NCBI GenBank assembly: GCA_900316965.1
Contig: ONEY01000017.1
Span: forward strand, 1-43,740
DNA from: an uncultured Bacteroidales bacterium
GTDB taxonomy: Bacteria > Bacteroidota > Bacteroidia > Bacteroidales > P3
Direction: 5' to 3'
Length of the DNA: 43,740 bases
A program made the position numbers and the translations under genes. The notes beneath the pieces are model-generated. The model did not search any database. It worked only from the letters and a program-made list of their open reading frames with translations, and was not told where the DNA came from. This document shows, piece after piece, positions 1 through 8,290 of the stretch. The number at the start of each line of letters is the position of its first letter. Positions within the stretch are counted from its first letter, which is position 1.

Positions 1-59
1 CAATGAACTGTCGCCCCCGCCTCTCAACCTCTTCCCGGTTTTTCCGGCGAAAGCGAGTG

Positions 60-90
60 CAAAAGTACAACCATTTTTCAAACTACCAAA
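60..90 (-). promoter_or_regulatory. Leftward promoter for a gene beyond the left edge
   Basis: Read on the minus strand, a TTTG box (87-90) is followed after exactly 19 bases by TACTTTTG (60-67). This matches the Bacteroidetes primary sigma-factor pattern TTTG-N19-TAnnTTTG. Transcription would start near base 53 and run out of the window, so the gene served is not visible. Confidence 0.7.
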
Positions 91-537
91 ATTTTTTTTG
101 TCTTTTTTCGCTCTGCGGCTCTCCAATGGTTGTGGCTCAACGCTTTAAAATTGAAAAAAAATTTCGCCCCCGGCGAAAATAGCGCGCAATTCCGACCGGC
201 AGGCACAAAAATTTCGCGTTTTTTGAGCCTCGCGCGGCCATTTTTTGCAAAAACATGCATATTATATTGATATTCTGCATGTAATACCATTTCAACGGTA
301 TCATATCGCTATTTTGTGGCGTCTTATATGTATTGTGATAGGAATGGGTGGTTTGCGGGGATGAAAAAACGCTTGTGGGTACGTACTATAAAAGTACTAT
401 CAAGTTGTTTGGTGAGGGAAGTTGAGGAAATAATATAATATATAATGTGCAAATATATTGTATAATGTTGAATAGACGAGGTATTCGATTAAACATATGG
501 GCAATTACATATGGTGAACAACAAATATATAGCCTAA
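91..537. other. AT-rich intergenic region without a gene
   Basis: No credible coding region is seen; the one long minus-strand frame here is low-complexity and family-less. The stretch holds a perfect 7-bp hairpin (TTTCGCC/GGCGAAA, 162-178) that on the minus strand is followed by eight T, an inverted repeat ACATGCA-N16-TGCATGT (253-282), and two direct copies of ACATATGG (493-500 and 507-514) just upstream of the glutathione peroxidase promoter. Confidence 0.5.
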
Positions 538-569
538 TTTGTTTATCCTAATCAACTCATATACTTTTG
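538..569 (+). promoter_or_regulatory. Promoter of the glutathione peroxidase gene
   Basis: TTTG (538-541) and TACTTTTG (562-569) are separated by 20 bases, a near-ideal Bacteroidetes promoter. Transcription should start near 575, leaving a leader of about 80 bases before the ATG at 657. Confidence 0.75.
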
Positions 570-656
570 TTTGACAATAAAAACAAAGAAAACTGTATTT
601 CGTGACAATAAAAGTATTAAATCAGCGTTAAAGAAAGAAACAATACAATTTATAAG

Positions 657-1277
657 ATGAAAAAAGTTTTATTTTTATTGTGCGCATTTTGCATGCTAGC
701 TGGTGCAATGGCACAAAGGAACATTTACAGTTTTACCGTTAAGGACCAAAATGGCAAAGATGTAAATTTGAGTGAATATAAAGGGAAAGTCATCCTGATA
801 ATTAATTCTGCGACGCAATGCGGTTTCACATACCAATATAGTGATTTGCAAGGAATGTACAATAAATTCAAAGACGAAGGCTTTGTGATTTTGGACTTTC
901 CATGCAACCAATTTGGCGAACAAGCTCCTGGCTCAAACCAAGAGATACACACTTTCTGTACAAGCAATTATGATGTCACATTCCCTCAATTTGACAAAAT
1001 CGATGTCAATGGAGAAAATGCCTCACCACTGTTCACATGGTTGAAAAACAAGAAGGGTTTTGAAGGCTTTGATATGGACGACAGATATGGCTTGGGGCCC
1101 AAGATGCATGCAATGCTTTTGAAACAGGATCCCAACTATGCGGAGAAGTCTGACATTAAGTGGAATTTCACTAAATTCCTTATCGACAAAAAGGGCAATG
1201 TTGTGAAACGTTTTGAACCGACAGCAGATATGGAAGAGGTTATCCAAGAAGCATACAAATTACTACAAGATAAGTAG
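657..1277 (+). CDS. Secreted glutathione peroxidase (Cys type)
   Basis: A thiol peroxidase of the glutathione peroxidase family that reduces peroxides. Residues 1-20 form a signal peptide ending AMA-Q, so the enzyme should act in the periplasm. The catalytic tetrad is visible: Cys55 in SATQCG (cysteine, not selenocysteine), Gln85 in FPCNQFG, and Trp169-Asn170 in KWNFTKF. The length of 206 residues is normal for the family plus a leader. Bacteroidetes lack a classical glutathione system, so family knowledge suggests a thioredoxin-like reductant; that is inference. The gene is transcribed alone, with its own promoter and terminator. Two direct repeats upstream of the promoter may be operators. 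Confidence 0.93.
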   Translation: MKKVLFLLCAFCMLAGAMAQRNIYSFTVKDQNGKDVNLSEYKGKVILIINSATQCGFTYQYSDLQGMYNKFKDEGFVILDFPCNQFGEQAPGSNQEIHTFCTSNYDVTFPQFDKIDVNGENASPLFTWLKNKKGFEGFDMDDRYGLGPKMHAMLLKQDPNYAEKSDIKWNFTKFLIDKKGNVVKRFEPTADMEEVIQEAYKLLQDK

Positions 1278-1335
1278 GCGATATTATTACATTCTGTTGC
1301 CGATTGACAACTAACCCAAATATTTTTTTAAAATA

Positions 1336-1376
1336 CGCCCCGACATGACTTGACGCAATGCCGGGGTGTTTTTTTT
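1336..1376 (+). terminator. Terminator after glutathione peroxidase
   Basis: A stem with arms CCCCGaCA and TGcCGGGG (one internal mismatch) is followed by a run of eight T. It lies about 60 bases after the stop codon and precedes the metK promoter. Confidence 0.75.
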
Positions 1377-1605
1377 CTGACTTCGTAGGGATACGATTTA
1401 ATTGGTATTATACTTCGTATGTGATATCTTGTAGCATATGCGAAAAAATAGGCTTGAAACGCGTTTTTGGTGAAATGAGAAGGAAAATTATTTGATATCG
1501 TCGAGAGATTGTAAAAAAAGTTCCAAAAACAACAACAAATAATATTGCATTACAATGTAATAAAAAAAAAGTAAAATAATAGCGAGCTAATTCATATAAA
1601 AAGTG
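1377..1605. other. Intergenic region between terminator and metK promoter
   Basis: AT-rich sequence with no recognisable gene or RNA. The only structured part of this intergenic interval is the promoter and leader that follow. Confidence 0.5.
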
Positions 1606-1613
1606 TATTTTTG
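1606..1613 (+). promoter_or_regulatory. -7 box of the metK promoter
   Basis: TATTTTTG fits TAnnTTTG. No good TTTG box is found 19-20 bases upstream. The predicted start near 1620 places the riboswitch-like structure at the very 5' end of the mRNA. Confidence 0.6.
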
Positions 1614-1625
1614 CATTTTGTAAAA

Positions 1626-1680
1626 GTGGATAGATTTGTAATGATTGCAACCACGAGAAAAAAATGCTAAAAACATGATT
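1626..1680 (+). promoter_or_regulatory. Probable SAM-II-type riboswitch in the metK leader
   Basis: The leader can form a short P1 stem, GTGG (1626-1629) with CCAC (1651-1654). Its loop carries GATTT followed later by TTGCAA, and the tail carries GCTAAAAA. These are the segments conserved, in this order and with similar spacing, in SAM-II (metA-motif) aptamers as I remember them. Loop ATG (1641-1643) can pair with tail CAT (1674-1676), and loop GCA with tail TGC, as expected for the pseudoknot. The position at the transcript start and upstream of SAM synthetase fits feedback control by SAM. The match was made by eye against a remembered consensus, so it needs a covariance-model test. Confidence 0.6.
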
Positions 1681-1748
1681 TCCAAAACTACAATCACGTT
1701 TCTTTCATACTTTTACATTTTGTCAAACAATCAAAAAGTAAAAGTAAA

Positions 1749-2987
1749 ATGAGTTATTTTTTTACCTCAGAATCAGTAAGTGAAGGCCATCCCGACAAGG
1801 TGGCCGACCAGATTAGCGATGCGCTACTGGATGAATTTCTGCGTCACGACCCTGAAAGCCATGTGGCATGCGAGACGCTAGTGACAACCGGATTGGCCGT
1901 AGTAAGCGGTGAAGTAACCTGCAACGGATATGTCGACGTACAACAGACTGTGCGCGATGTGATACGTGAGATTGGCTACACCAAAGGAGAATACAAATTT
2001 GAGGCCGAAAGCTGTGGCGTTTTGAGCGCTATTCACGAGCAGAGCGCCGATATCAACCAAGGCGTCAGCCGCAAGTCGAAAATGGAGCAGGGTGCTGGCG
2101 ACCAAGGTATGATGTTTGGCTATGCCTGCCGCGAGACCGCAGAGCTAATGCCTCTACCTATCACACTGGCTCACATTATTTTGATAGAACTTGGTAAAAT
2201 TCGCCATGAGGGCAAGATGATGCGATATCTGCGTCCAGACGCAAAAAGCCAAGTCACTGTACAATACTGCGACTCCGGAAGTCCCGAGCGCATTGACACC
2301 ATTGTTGTAAGCACTCAGCACGACCCCGACGTGGAGCAAGACCAAATACGCAAAGATATTGAGAAAATCCTGTTGCCTAAAGTGGTTAAGCGTCTTCCAA
2401 AAGCTACACAAAAGTTGTTTGGCAAAGATGTCAAACTGTTTGTCAACCCCACGGGCAAGTTTGTCATCGGCGGTCCCCACGGCGACACGGGTCTGACGGG
2501 CCGCAAGATCATTGTCGACACATACGGTGGACGAGGAGCCCACGGCGGCGGAGCCTTCAGCGGCAAAGATTCCTCAAAAGTTGACCGCTCGGCTGCCTAC
2601 GCCACTCGACATATTGCCAAAAACCTTGTTGCCGCCGGATTGTGCGACGAGGCCCTCGTGCAGGTTGCCTACGCTATTGGCGTGGCCGAGCCCGTGGGAC
2701 TCTATGTCAACACCTACGGTACTTCAAAAATAAAGATGAGCGACGGCGAGATTGCAACGCGTGTGCGCAAACTTTTCGATTTGAGACCCTACGCCATCGT
2801 GGAACGCTTTGGATTGAAGAATCCCATCTTCCGCCCAACGGCAGCCTATGGACATATGGGCCGCGACCCCTACGAGGCCGAAGTCACGGTGTACAAGAAC
2901 GGCAAACCGCAGAAGAAGAAGGTGCAGTTCTTCGGTTGGGAGAAGCTGGATATGGTCGACGCCATAAAGAAGGAGTTTAAGATATGA
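1749..2987 (+). CDS. metK: S-adenosylmethionine synthetase
   Basis: Makes S-adenosylmethionine from methionine and ATP in the cytoplasm. The three family signatures are present: GHPDK at residues 13-17, the GAGDQG motif near residue 115, and the P-loop-like GGGAFSGKD near residue 265. At 412 residues it is somewhat longer than the E. coli enzyme, as is usual in Bacteroidetes. It heads a rightward gene block and its last codon overlaps the next gene by four bases (ATGA), suggesting translational coupling. The leader carries a probable SAM-responsive element, which would give direct product feedback. SAM made here also feeds queA and the radical-SAM enzyme in this window. Confidence 0.97.
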   Translation: MSYFFTSESVSEGHPDKVADQISDALLDEFLRHDPESHVACETLVTTGLAVVSGEVTCNGYVDVQQTVRDVIREIGYTKGEYKFEAESCGVLSAIHEQSADINQGVSRKSKMEQGAGDQGMMFGYACRETAELMPLPITLAHIILIELGKIRHEGKMMRYLRPDAKSQVTVQYCDSGSPERIDTIVVSTQHDPDVEQDQIRKDIEKILLPKVVKRLPKATQKLFGKDVKLFVNPTGKFVIGGPHGDTGLTGRKIIVDTYGGRGAHGGGAFSGKDSSKVDRSAAYATRHIAKNLVAAGLCDEALVQVAYAIGVAEPVGLYVNTYGTSKIKMSDGEIATRVRKLFDLRPYAIVERFGLKNPIFRPTAAYGHMGRDPYEAEVTVYKNGKPQKKKVQFFGWEKLDMVDAIKKEFKI

Positions 2988-3277
2988 ACTTCACAGGATT
3001 GATAATAGGCGCCGCTACATTCTTGTGTATCGGCGTCTTTCATCCGTTAGTCATCAAAGCCGAGTACCACTTCGGCACAGGGTGCTGGTGGGCTTTCCTG
3101 CTGCTGGGGCTGATTTGCATCGCGGGTTCGCTTGCAGTTGCCAATGCCATAGCATCTACCCTGCTGGGCGTGGTGGCCTTCTCGAGCCTTTGGTCAATCC
3201 TTGAGTTGTTCAAGCAAAAGGAGCGCGTGGAGAAGGGCTGGTTCCCCGCCAACCCCAAACGCCAAAAACGTCAATAA
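2984..3277 (+). CDS. DUF4491 family membrane protein
   Basis: A 97-residue integral membrane protein with about three hydrophobic helices. It closely fits the DUF4491 pattern as I know it: an N-terminal MNFTGLIIG, the central [10 protein letters not shown], and a C-terminal [20 protein letters not shown]. The function of the family is unknown. The start codon overlaps the metK stop by four bases, so the two are co-translated. A link with methionine or SAM metabolism would be inferred only from this position. Confidence 0.85.
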   Translation: MNFTGLIIGAATFLCIGVFHPLVIKAEYHFGTGCWWAFLLLGLICIAGSLAVANAIASTLLGVVAFSSLWSILELFKQKERVEKGWFPANPKRQKRQ

Positions 3278-3294
3278 AACCGAACCGTTACCCT

Positions 3295-3717
3295 ATGCCA
3301 CACAACGTCAACCGAAAGCCCGTCTACCCGGATCGGAGCAAGCCTCCGAAGCGGAAGCCTCGAGTCAATTTCAAGAAAATCGGCATAGGCATTCTAAAGT
3401 GGACTCCCTTATGGATACCTATGGCGATTTGGCTGTGGTTCTTAATTCCAGACATTGTAGACAACAACCGATTGAAACATAACGGTATAAGAACAGCAGC
3501 ACGTGTAGAGAAGACGTATCTCGTGACGGGGGGGCGCAGTGTTTCAAGAATGGTCAAATACTACTTCTATGTCGGCGACTCGCTTTACTATGGCCACACG
3601 TCACCTCCAAAATCAGTGTGGGACCAGTTGCAGCCTCACGTCCAATTTGACATTGTGTACGAAAAAGGCAATCCCAACAACAGCAACTGGGCTGGATATT
3701 ATAAAGACAAACAATAA
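3295..3717 (+). CDS. Small single-span membrane protein of unknown function
   Basis: A protein of 140 residues that I do not recognise. The N-terminal 35 residues are very basic and proline-rich, one transmembrane helix follows (about residues 38-54, rich in Trp, Ile and Leu), and the remaining 85 residues form a mostly beta-like domain with an R-V-E-K-T-Y start and a YYFYVGDSLYYG segment. This arrangement recalls DUF3592-type envelope proteins, but the similarity is weak. It sits 17 bases after DUF4491 and 18 bases before pdxJ, so it belongs to the same transcript. The ATG at 3295 is the first in frame after the preceding stop. Confidence 0.7.
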   Translation: MPHNVNRKPVYPDRSKPPKRKPRVNFKKIGIGILKWTPLWIPMAIWLWFLIPDIVDNNRLKHNGIRTAARVEKTYLVTGGRSVSRMVKYYFYVGDSLYYGHTSPPKSVWDQLQPHVQFDIVYEKGNPNNSNWAGYYKDKQ

Positions 3718-3735
3718 AAAGCAATATAAACACTT

Positions 3736-4470
3736 ATGACAAAACTCAGCGTAAATATCAACAAGGTGGCCACCATCCGCAACGCGCGCGGCGGCAACAC
3801 CCCTAATGTCAAACAGTTTGCAATAGATTGCGAGCGCTTCGGCGCACAAGGCATAACGGTCCATCCGCGTCCCGACGAGCGGCATATCCGCTACGCCGAC
3901 GTATACGACATAAAGCCCATCGTGACCACAGAGTTCAATATCGAGGGCAACCCAAAAGGAATATCAAAAAGCAAGCCCTACGGTTTCATCGACTTGGTTA
4001 AGGAAATCAAACCCAACCAGGTAACACTCGTGCCCGACGCCGAAGGAGTACTGACAAGCAATGCCGGATGGGACACCATGAAGAACCAAGACTATCTATG
4101 CGATGTCGTCAAGGAATTCAAGTCCTGCGGCATACGAGTTTCCATCTTTATCGACGCCAACCCCCAAATGATAGAGATGGCCGCCAAGACCGGCACCAAC
4201 CGCGTGGAACTCTACACCGAGAGCTACGCAAGCCAATATGCCGCCGGACGCGAGGCGGCCATCGCGCCTTTTGTCGAGGCTGCCAAAGTGGCCCGCAACT
4301 GCGGCCTTGGCCTCAATGCCGGTCACGACCTCTCGCTGGAGAATCTGGCCTTCTTCCACCAACAGATACCCTGGGTTGACGAGGTCAGCATCGGCCACGC
4401 ACTAATCAGCGATGCCCTTTACCTAGGCATCGAAGAAACTATTCATCAATACCTTAACTGTCTGAAATAA
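3736..4470 (+). CDS. pdxJ: Pyridoxine 5'-phosphate synthase
   Basis: Condenses 3-amino-2-oxopropyl phosphate with 1-deoxy-D-xylulose 5-phosphate to form pyridoxine 5'-phosphate in the DXP-dependent vitamin B6 pathway. The N-terminal [17 protein letters not shown], the [12 protein letters not shown] segment near residue 40, the glutamate-rich [11 protein letters not shown], and the C-terminal GLNAGHDL and [13 protein letters not shown] segments are diagnostic. The length of 244 residues is normal. PLP is the cofactor of the WlbC-like aminotransferase further along. The gene lies 12 bases upstream of the COG0523 gene. Confidence 0.97.
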   Translation: MTKLSVNINKVATIRNARGGNTPNVKQFAIDCERFGAQGITVHPRPDERHIRYADVYDIKPIVTTEFNIEGNPKGISKSKPYGFIDLVKEIKPNQVTLVPDAEGVLTSNAGWDTMKNQDYLCDVVKEFKSCGIRVSIFIDANPQMIEMAAKTGTNRVELYTESYASQYAAGREAAIAPFVEAAKVARNCGLGLNAGHDLSLENLAFFHQQIPWVDEVSIGHALISDALYLGIEETIHQYLNCLK

Positions 4471-4482
4471 CAATACAACTAC

Positions 4483-5730
4483 ATGAACTTAACAAAAATA
4501 CCTGTACTGCTGCTGACCGGCTATCTTGGCAGCGGCAAAACAACACTTCTCAACCGCATTCTTGGCAACAAACGAGGCATACGTTTCGCCGTAATAGTCA
4601 ACGACATAGGCGAGGTTAACATAGACGCCGACCTCATAGAGAAAGGCGGCATCGTTGACAAAAAGGACGAAAGCCTCGTAGCCTTGCAGAACGGATGCAT
4701 CTGCTGCACCTTGAAGATGGACCTCGTGGAGCAGCTGCGCGACATAACCAGCCAGCACCGCTTCGACTACATTGTCATCGAGGCCAGCGGCATCTGCGAG
4801 CCGGAGCCCATCGCTCAAACCATCTGCTCCATCCCCACAATGGGACCGGAATACATTCGCGACGGAATCCCTGTAGTGGATAGCATCGTCACCGTCGTCG
4901 ACGCGTTGCGTATGAAGGACGAGTTCGGCAGCGGCAAAGACCTCCTTCGCCCCGGCCTGGCTGAGGACGACATAGAGAACCTTGTCATACAACAGATAGA
5001 ATTCTGCAACATCATCCTACTCAACAAAGCCTCCGAAGTGGAACCCGCTGAGTTGGGCCGCATCCGCGAAATCATCCACGCCATACAACCCAAAGCCGAA
5101 ATCATCAATTGCGACTACTGCGACATCGACTTCGATCGCATTCTGAACACCAATGCATTCGACTTCGACAAAGTGGCCACCTCGGCCGCTTGGATCAATG
5201 AGATAGAAGGCCACCACGACGATGACGACGAGGAAGAAGACGAGGATGAGCATCACCACCATCACGACCACGAGGAGCACCATCACGAAGAACACCACGA
5301 GCATCACCACGATCATCATCACCACCACGACGATGAGGGCGAGGCTGAGGAATACGGCATAGGCACTTTTGTCTACTACCGCCGCGAGCCAATGAATATA
5401 AGCCGCTTTGACGAGTTCGTTGCCCGCCATTGGCCCAAGGAAATCATACGATGCAAAGGCATCTGCTGGTTCCTATCCGAGCCCGACACCTGCTACCTCT
5501 TCGAACAAGCAGGAAAACAGGTCTCTCTGCGCGACACAGGCCAGTGGTACGCCACGATGCCCGACGACGAACTTCTCGAGTTTATGCGACGCAACCCAGA
5601 CCTGCAACGCGACTGGGACGACACTTACGGCGACCGCATGCAGAAGCTCGTATTCATAGGTCAACATCTCGACCGCAAAGCCATCACCGCCGCCCTCGAC
5701 GAATGTCTGGCTCGCACAGCCTCATATTAA
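4483..5730 (+). CDS. COG0523 (CobW/ZNG1-type) GTPase metallochaperone with His-rich loop
   Basis: A G3E-family GTPase thought to deliver metal, often zinc, to client proteins. Residues 12-19 form the P-loop (GYLGSGKT), and residues 71-75 (GCICC) are the metal-binding CxCC motif of the family. The nucleotide specificity motif reads NKAS rather than NKxD. Between the GTPase and the C-terminal CobW domain lies an extreme acidic/histidine stretch (about residues 243-290, DNA 5212-5353) with 21 histidines, a typical zinc or nickel storage loop. There are no cobalamin genes nearby, so a role in B12 synthesis is unlikely. The client cannot be told. The neighbours are pdxJ and a hexosaminidase, the latter only 16 bases downstream. 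Confidence 0.9.
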   Translation: MNLTKIPVLLLTGYLGSGKTTLLNRILGNKRGIRFAVIVNDIGEVNIDADLIEKGGIVDKKDESLVALQNGCICCTLKMDLVEQLRDITSQHRFDYIVIEASGICEPEPIAQTICSIPTMGPEYIRDGIPVVDSIVTVVDALRMKDEFGSGKDLLRPGLAEDDIENLVIQQIEFCNIILLNKASEVEPAELGRIREIIHAIQPKAEIINCDYCDIDFDRILNTNAFDFDKVATSAAWINEIEGHHDDDDEEEDEDEHHHHHDHEEHHHEEHHEHHHDHHHHHDDEGEAEEYGIGTFVYYRREPMNISRFDEFVARHWPKEIIRCKGICWFLSEPDTCYLFEQAGKQVSLRDTGQWYATMPDDELLEFMRRNPDLQRDWDDTYGDRMQKLVFIGQHLDRKAITAALDECLARTASY

Positions 5731-5746
5731 CACAACAAACACCCTT

Positions 5747-8260
5747 ATGAAACGTATCATCATCGCAGTGCTGATTGCTGTCACGCTGACCACTGCGGCG
5801 CAGGAGAAACAGATCAACCTCGGCCTGATTCCCACACCGCAGAAAGTGGAGGTCACACAGGGCGGCAAGACTTGCGATCTCGATAAAGCCAAAATAAAGG
5901 AAGAGCGCGTAAAATGGGGCCGTGGCGAACAGAATCCACATTTCGACGGGAACTGGAGCCAGGCCTACCGCCTCATAATCGAGCCACGCAAGATAACCAT
6001 CAATTACGAGGGATCCAAAGGGCTTGAGTATGCCCACTTGACCTTAGCGCAGCTGCAGCAGCTGCACAACACCGTGCCCTGCTGCACCATCACCGACTGG
6101 CCTGCCTACCGCTACCGTGGTTGGATGGACGACCAGAGCCGTGGGCCGGTGCCGCACGCTGCCTACCGCCAAAAGCAATGGGAGACACTGCACGCGCTAA
6201 AGTTCAACTTCTGCAACTATTATACCGAGCACACCCTCTACCAACCGGAGTTCCCCGACCTTGCGCCCGCCTACCTCGCCGATTGCAAGCCGCACCCGGA
6301 CGAGGTCATCAACCTGCAGCTCTTCGCCCACGCCGAGAAAACGCTGCGCATCCCCTTCTACCAGAATATGATGGACAGCAAGGCCAACTTCGACCCATCG
6401 ACACAGGCCACCTACGACTTCCTGCGCAAACGCATCAAGGCAGCATACGATCGCATCCCCAACTCGCCCTTCTTCATCATCAACTGCGACGAGACCGAAC
6501 AGCTCGGCACTGGCCGTACCAAAAAGCTCGTCGACAGCCTCGGTGCCGACCAGGTGTATGTGGATTTCATCAACCGCTGCTATGGGATGGTCAAGGAGAA
6601 GGGCAATCCCCATGTAGCTATGTGGGGCGACATCGTGGCCAAGAACCCTGCGATGATGCGTCAGTTGCCCAAGGATATGATCTACATTATGTGGGCCTAT
6701 GAACCGATAGACAGCTTCAAGCACCTTATAAAACCCTTCAAAGAGCAGGGCAACCCCTTCTGGGTGGCCGCCTCTACGGGCCACAGTGCCACTATGACCT
6801 CCACACCGCAACGCTACATCAAGAACATAGCCAACCTCTACCGCGACGGCCACCGCGACGGCGCCGAGGGCGCTATGCTCACCTGCTGGGACGACAATGG
6901 CGAAGCCCTTTTCGACAACAGCTGGCACGCACAGTATTGGGCCGCTGAGATGGCCTGGAATCCGCTGAAGACCGACGACCCTGAGGAACTGCACCAGAGG
7001 GAAGAACAATTCAACAAGAACTTCGAGCGACTCTTCTACGGCGACACAGGTAAAGTGAAAGACCTCTACGCCGTTGGCGCACTGATGTACGAGCCTGCTG
7101 TCGGCGATTGGTACACATCCGCCGCATTGATGGAGCCACTGCTTAACTTCAACCCCGACAACACAAGTATTAACGTGTTGAGCAGAGTCTCTTTTGTCCG
7201 TGAACTCTTGGACTCTATTAATATCGACTCCGCCGACAACCCCCACGCTCACTATGCATTGACACGTATAAAAGCTACGGCCGAAAAGAGCGAGCTCCGT
7301 ATGTTTATTCCTTCACTGTTTGCCACCTGTTCCATCGTCACTGCCGACATTCAAAGTATGGCTCGAAATTACCTCCGGACCATCTTCGACCTCAAACGGG
7401 AGTACCTGCGCCTATGGGACCAGGAGAACGGCGACTATGAACGCCATATCGTCTGCAACCGCTACGACGACCTTGCACGCGAGGTGCTGGAACTCGACCG
7501 ACACGTCTTTATCAAAACGGAGAGCGGAGAACGGAGAACGGAGGGTGGACTCCCATTGGTTTCGCTCCGCACCCTCTACGGCGACCGCCCCATCTATTAT
7601 ACCCTCGACGGCAGCGAGCCAAACCAAGGCTCCACCCTATACACCGGCCCCTTCCCGCTCGAGCGTTCCGCCACCATCAAGGCCATTGCCTACAATGAAT
7701 ACGGCGAGGGCGTCGTCACCGAGCAGTACCTCCTCTCCCACCTCGGTATGGGCGCCAAGATAAAGCTCAACACGCAGTACAGCACCTACAAGTCCATCTA
7801 CAGCGGTGGTGGCCCCGAAGCCCTCATCGACGGCCTGCTGGGCAGCAACATAACCTACGCCGACGGCCATTGGCAGGGCTACTGGGGCGACAGCATCGAC
7901 GCCGTCATCGACTTTGGCAAGCCTACTGAAATTAACGAAGTCACAATGCGTTTCATGCAGAACACCTTCGACTGGATACTGGCGCCACGGGAGATTATGT
8001 TATACGTCTCTGACGACGGTGTCAATTGGAACCGTTGCACAAAGAGGAACTTCGATATGGATCCGCGCGAAACCGGTATGCGCCTCAAAAACTACAGCAT
8101 TATTTTGGGCAAGAGTGAAGCAGAGCCGAAAATAGACATTGGCAATCCCGTCACTCGATACCTCCGTATAGTAGTGCCCAATCCGGGTGGCCTACCCTCG
8201 TGGCATCCTGCGCCAGGACAGCCGAGTTACCTCTTCACCGACGAAATCATCATCAAATAA
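5747..8260 (+). CDS. GH20-like beta-N-acetylhexosaminidase with CHB_HEX and F5/8C domains
   Basis: A secreted glycosidase of 837 residues, probably releasing N-acetylhexosamine from host or dietary glycans. In order: a signal peptide (1-18), an N-terminal GH20b-like domain (about 25-115), the catalytic barrel (about 120-420) with the acid pair in INCDETEQLG near residue 247, a helical region, a chitobiase-type C-terminal domain (about 600-665, YYTLDGSEPN), and a discoidin/F5/8C carbohydrate-binding domain (about 680-837). The barrel entry reads YRGWMDDQSRGPVP, which differs from classical GH20 LDxxRH motifs, so substrate choice is uncertain. A 28-bp heptamer repeat encodes the linker before the chitobiase domain. 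Last gene of the metK block. Confidence 0.82.
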   Translation: MKRIIIAVLIAVTLTTAAQEKQINLGLIPTPQKVEVTQGGKTCDLDKAKIKEERVKWGRGEQNPHFDGNWSQAYRLIIEPRKITINYEGSKGLEYAHLTLAQLQQLHNTVPCCTITDWPAYRYRGWMDDQSRGPVPHAAYRQKQWETLHALKFNFCNYYTEHTLYQPEFPDLAPAYLADCKPHPDEVINLQLFAHAEKTLRIPFYQNMMDSKANFDPSTQATYDFLRKRIKAAYDRIPNSPFFIINCDETEQLGTGRTKKLVDSLGADQVYVDFINRCYGMVKEKGNPHVAMWGDIVAKNPAMMRQLPKDMIYIMWAYEPIDSFKHLIKPFKEQGNPFWVAASTGHSATMTSTPQRYIKNIANLYRDGHRDGAEGAMLTCWDDNGEALFDNSWHAQYWAAEMAWNPLKTDDPEELHQREEQFNKNFERLFYGDTGKVKDLYAVGALMYEPAVGDWYTSAALMEPLLNFNPDNTSINVLSRVSFVRELLDSINIDSADNPHAHYALTRIKATAEKSELRMFIPSLFATCSIVTADIQSMARNYLRTIFDLKREYLRLWDQENGDYERHIVCNRYDDLAREVLELDRHVFIKTESGERRTEGGLPLVSLRTLYGDRPIYYTLDGSEPNQGSTLYTGPFPLERSATIKAIAYNEYGEGVVTEQYLLSHLGMGAKIKLNTQYSTYKSIYSGGGPEALIDGLLGSNITYADGHWQGYWGDSIDAVIDFGKPTEINEVTMRFMQNTFDWILAPREIMLYVSDDGVNWNRCTKRNFDMDPRETGMRLKNYSIILGKSEAEPKIDIGNPVTRYLRIVVPNPGGLPSWHPAPGQPSYLFTDEIIIK
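7517..7544 (+). repeat. Heptamer tandem repeat inside the hexosaminidase gene
   Basis: Four consecutive 7-base units: ACGGAGA, GCGGAGA, ACGGAGA, ACGGAGG. They encode the polar linker TESGERRTEG between the catalytic part and the chitobiase-type domain. The unit is not a multiple of three, so gain or loss of one copy would shift the frame. Confidence 0.8.
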
Positions 8261-8264
8261 AAGC

Positions 8265-8290
8265 AAAGGCTTCCGTCTTCGGAAGCCTTT
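8265..8290. terminator. Bidirectional terminator between convergent genes
   Basis: A perfect 11-bp stem (AAAGGCTTCCG / CGGAAGCCTTT) with loop TCTT, flanked by A and T runs. It follows the hexosaminidase stop by four bases and overlaps the stop codon of the convergent radical-SAM gene. Confidence 0.9.

Noticed and set aside
5017..5430. Minus-strand frame rich in Val and Met, resembling a membrane protein
   Set aside because: It is the antisense of the His/Asp/Glu-rich loop of the COG0523 gene. GTG, ATG and GTC codons arise from CAC, CAT and GAC.
4483..5730. Cobalamin-biosynthesis role (CobW) for the COG0523 GTPase
   Set aside because: There is no cob gene in the neighbourhood, and the His-rich loop and CxCC motif fit a general metal chaperone better.
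6197..7252. Minus-strand frame of 351 codons inside the hexosaminidase gene
   Set aside because: The plus-strand gene has clear domains, while this frame is Val/Gly/Ala-rich antisense without motifs, as is usual opposite GC-rich genes.
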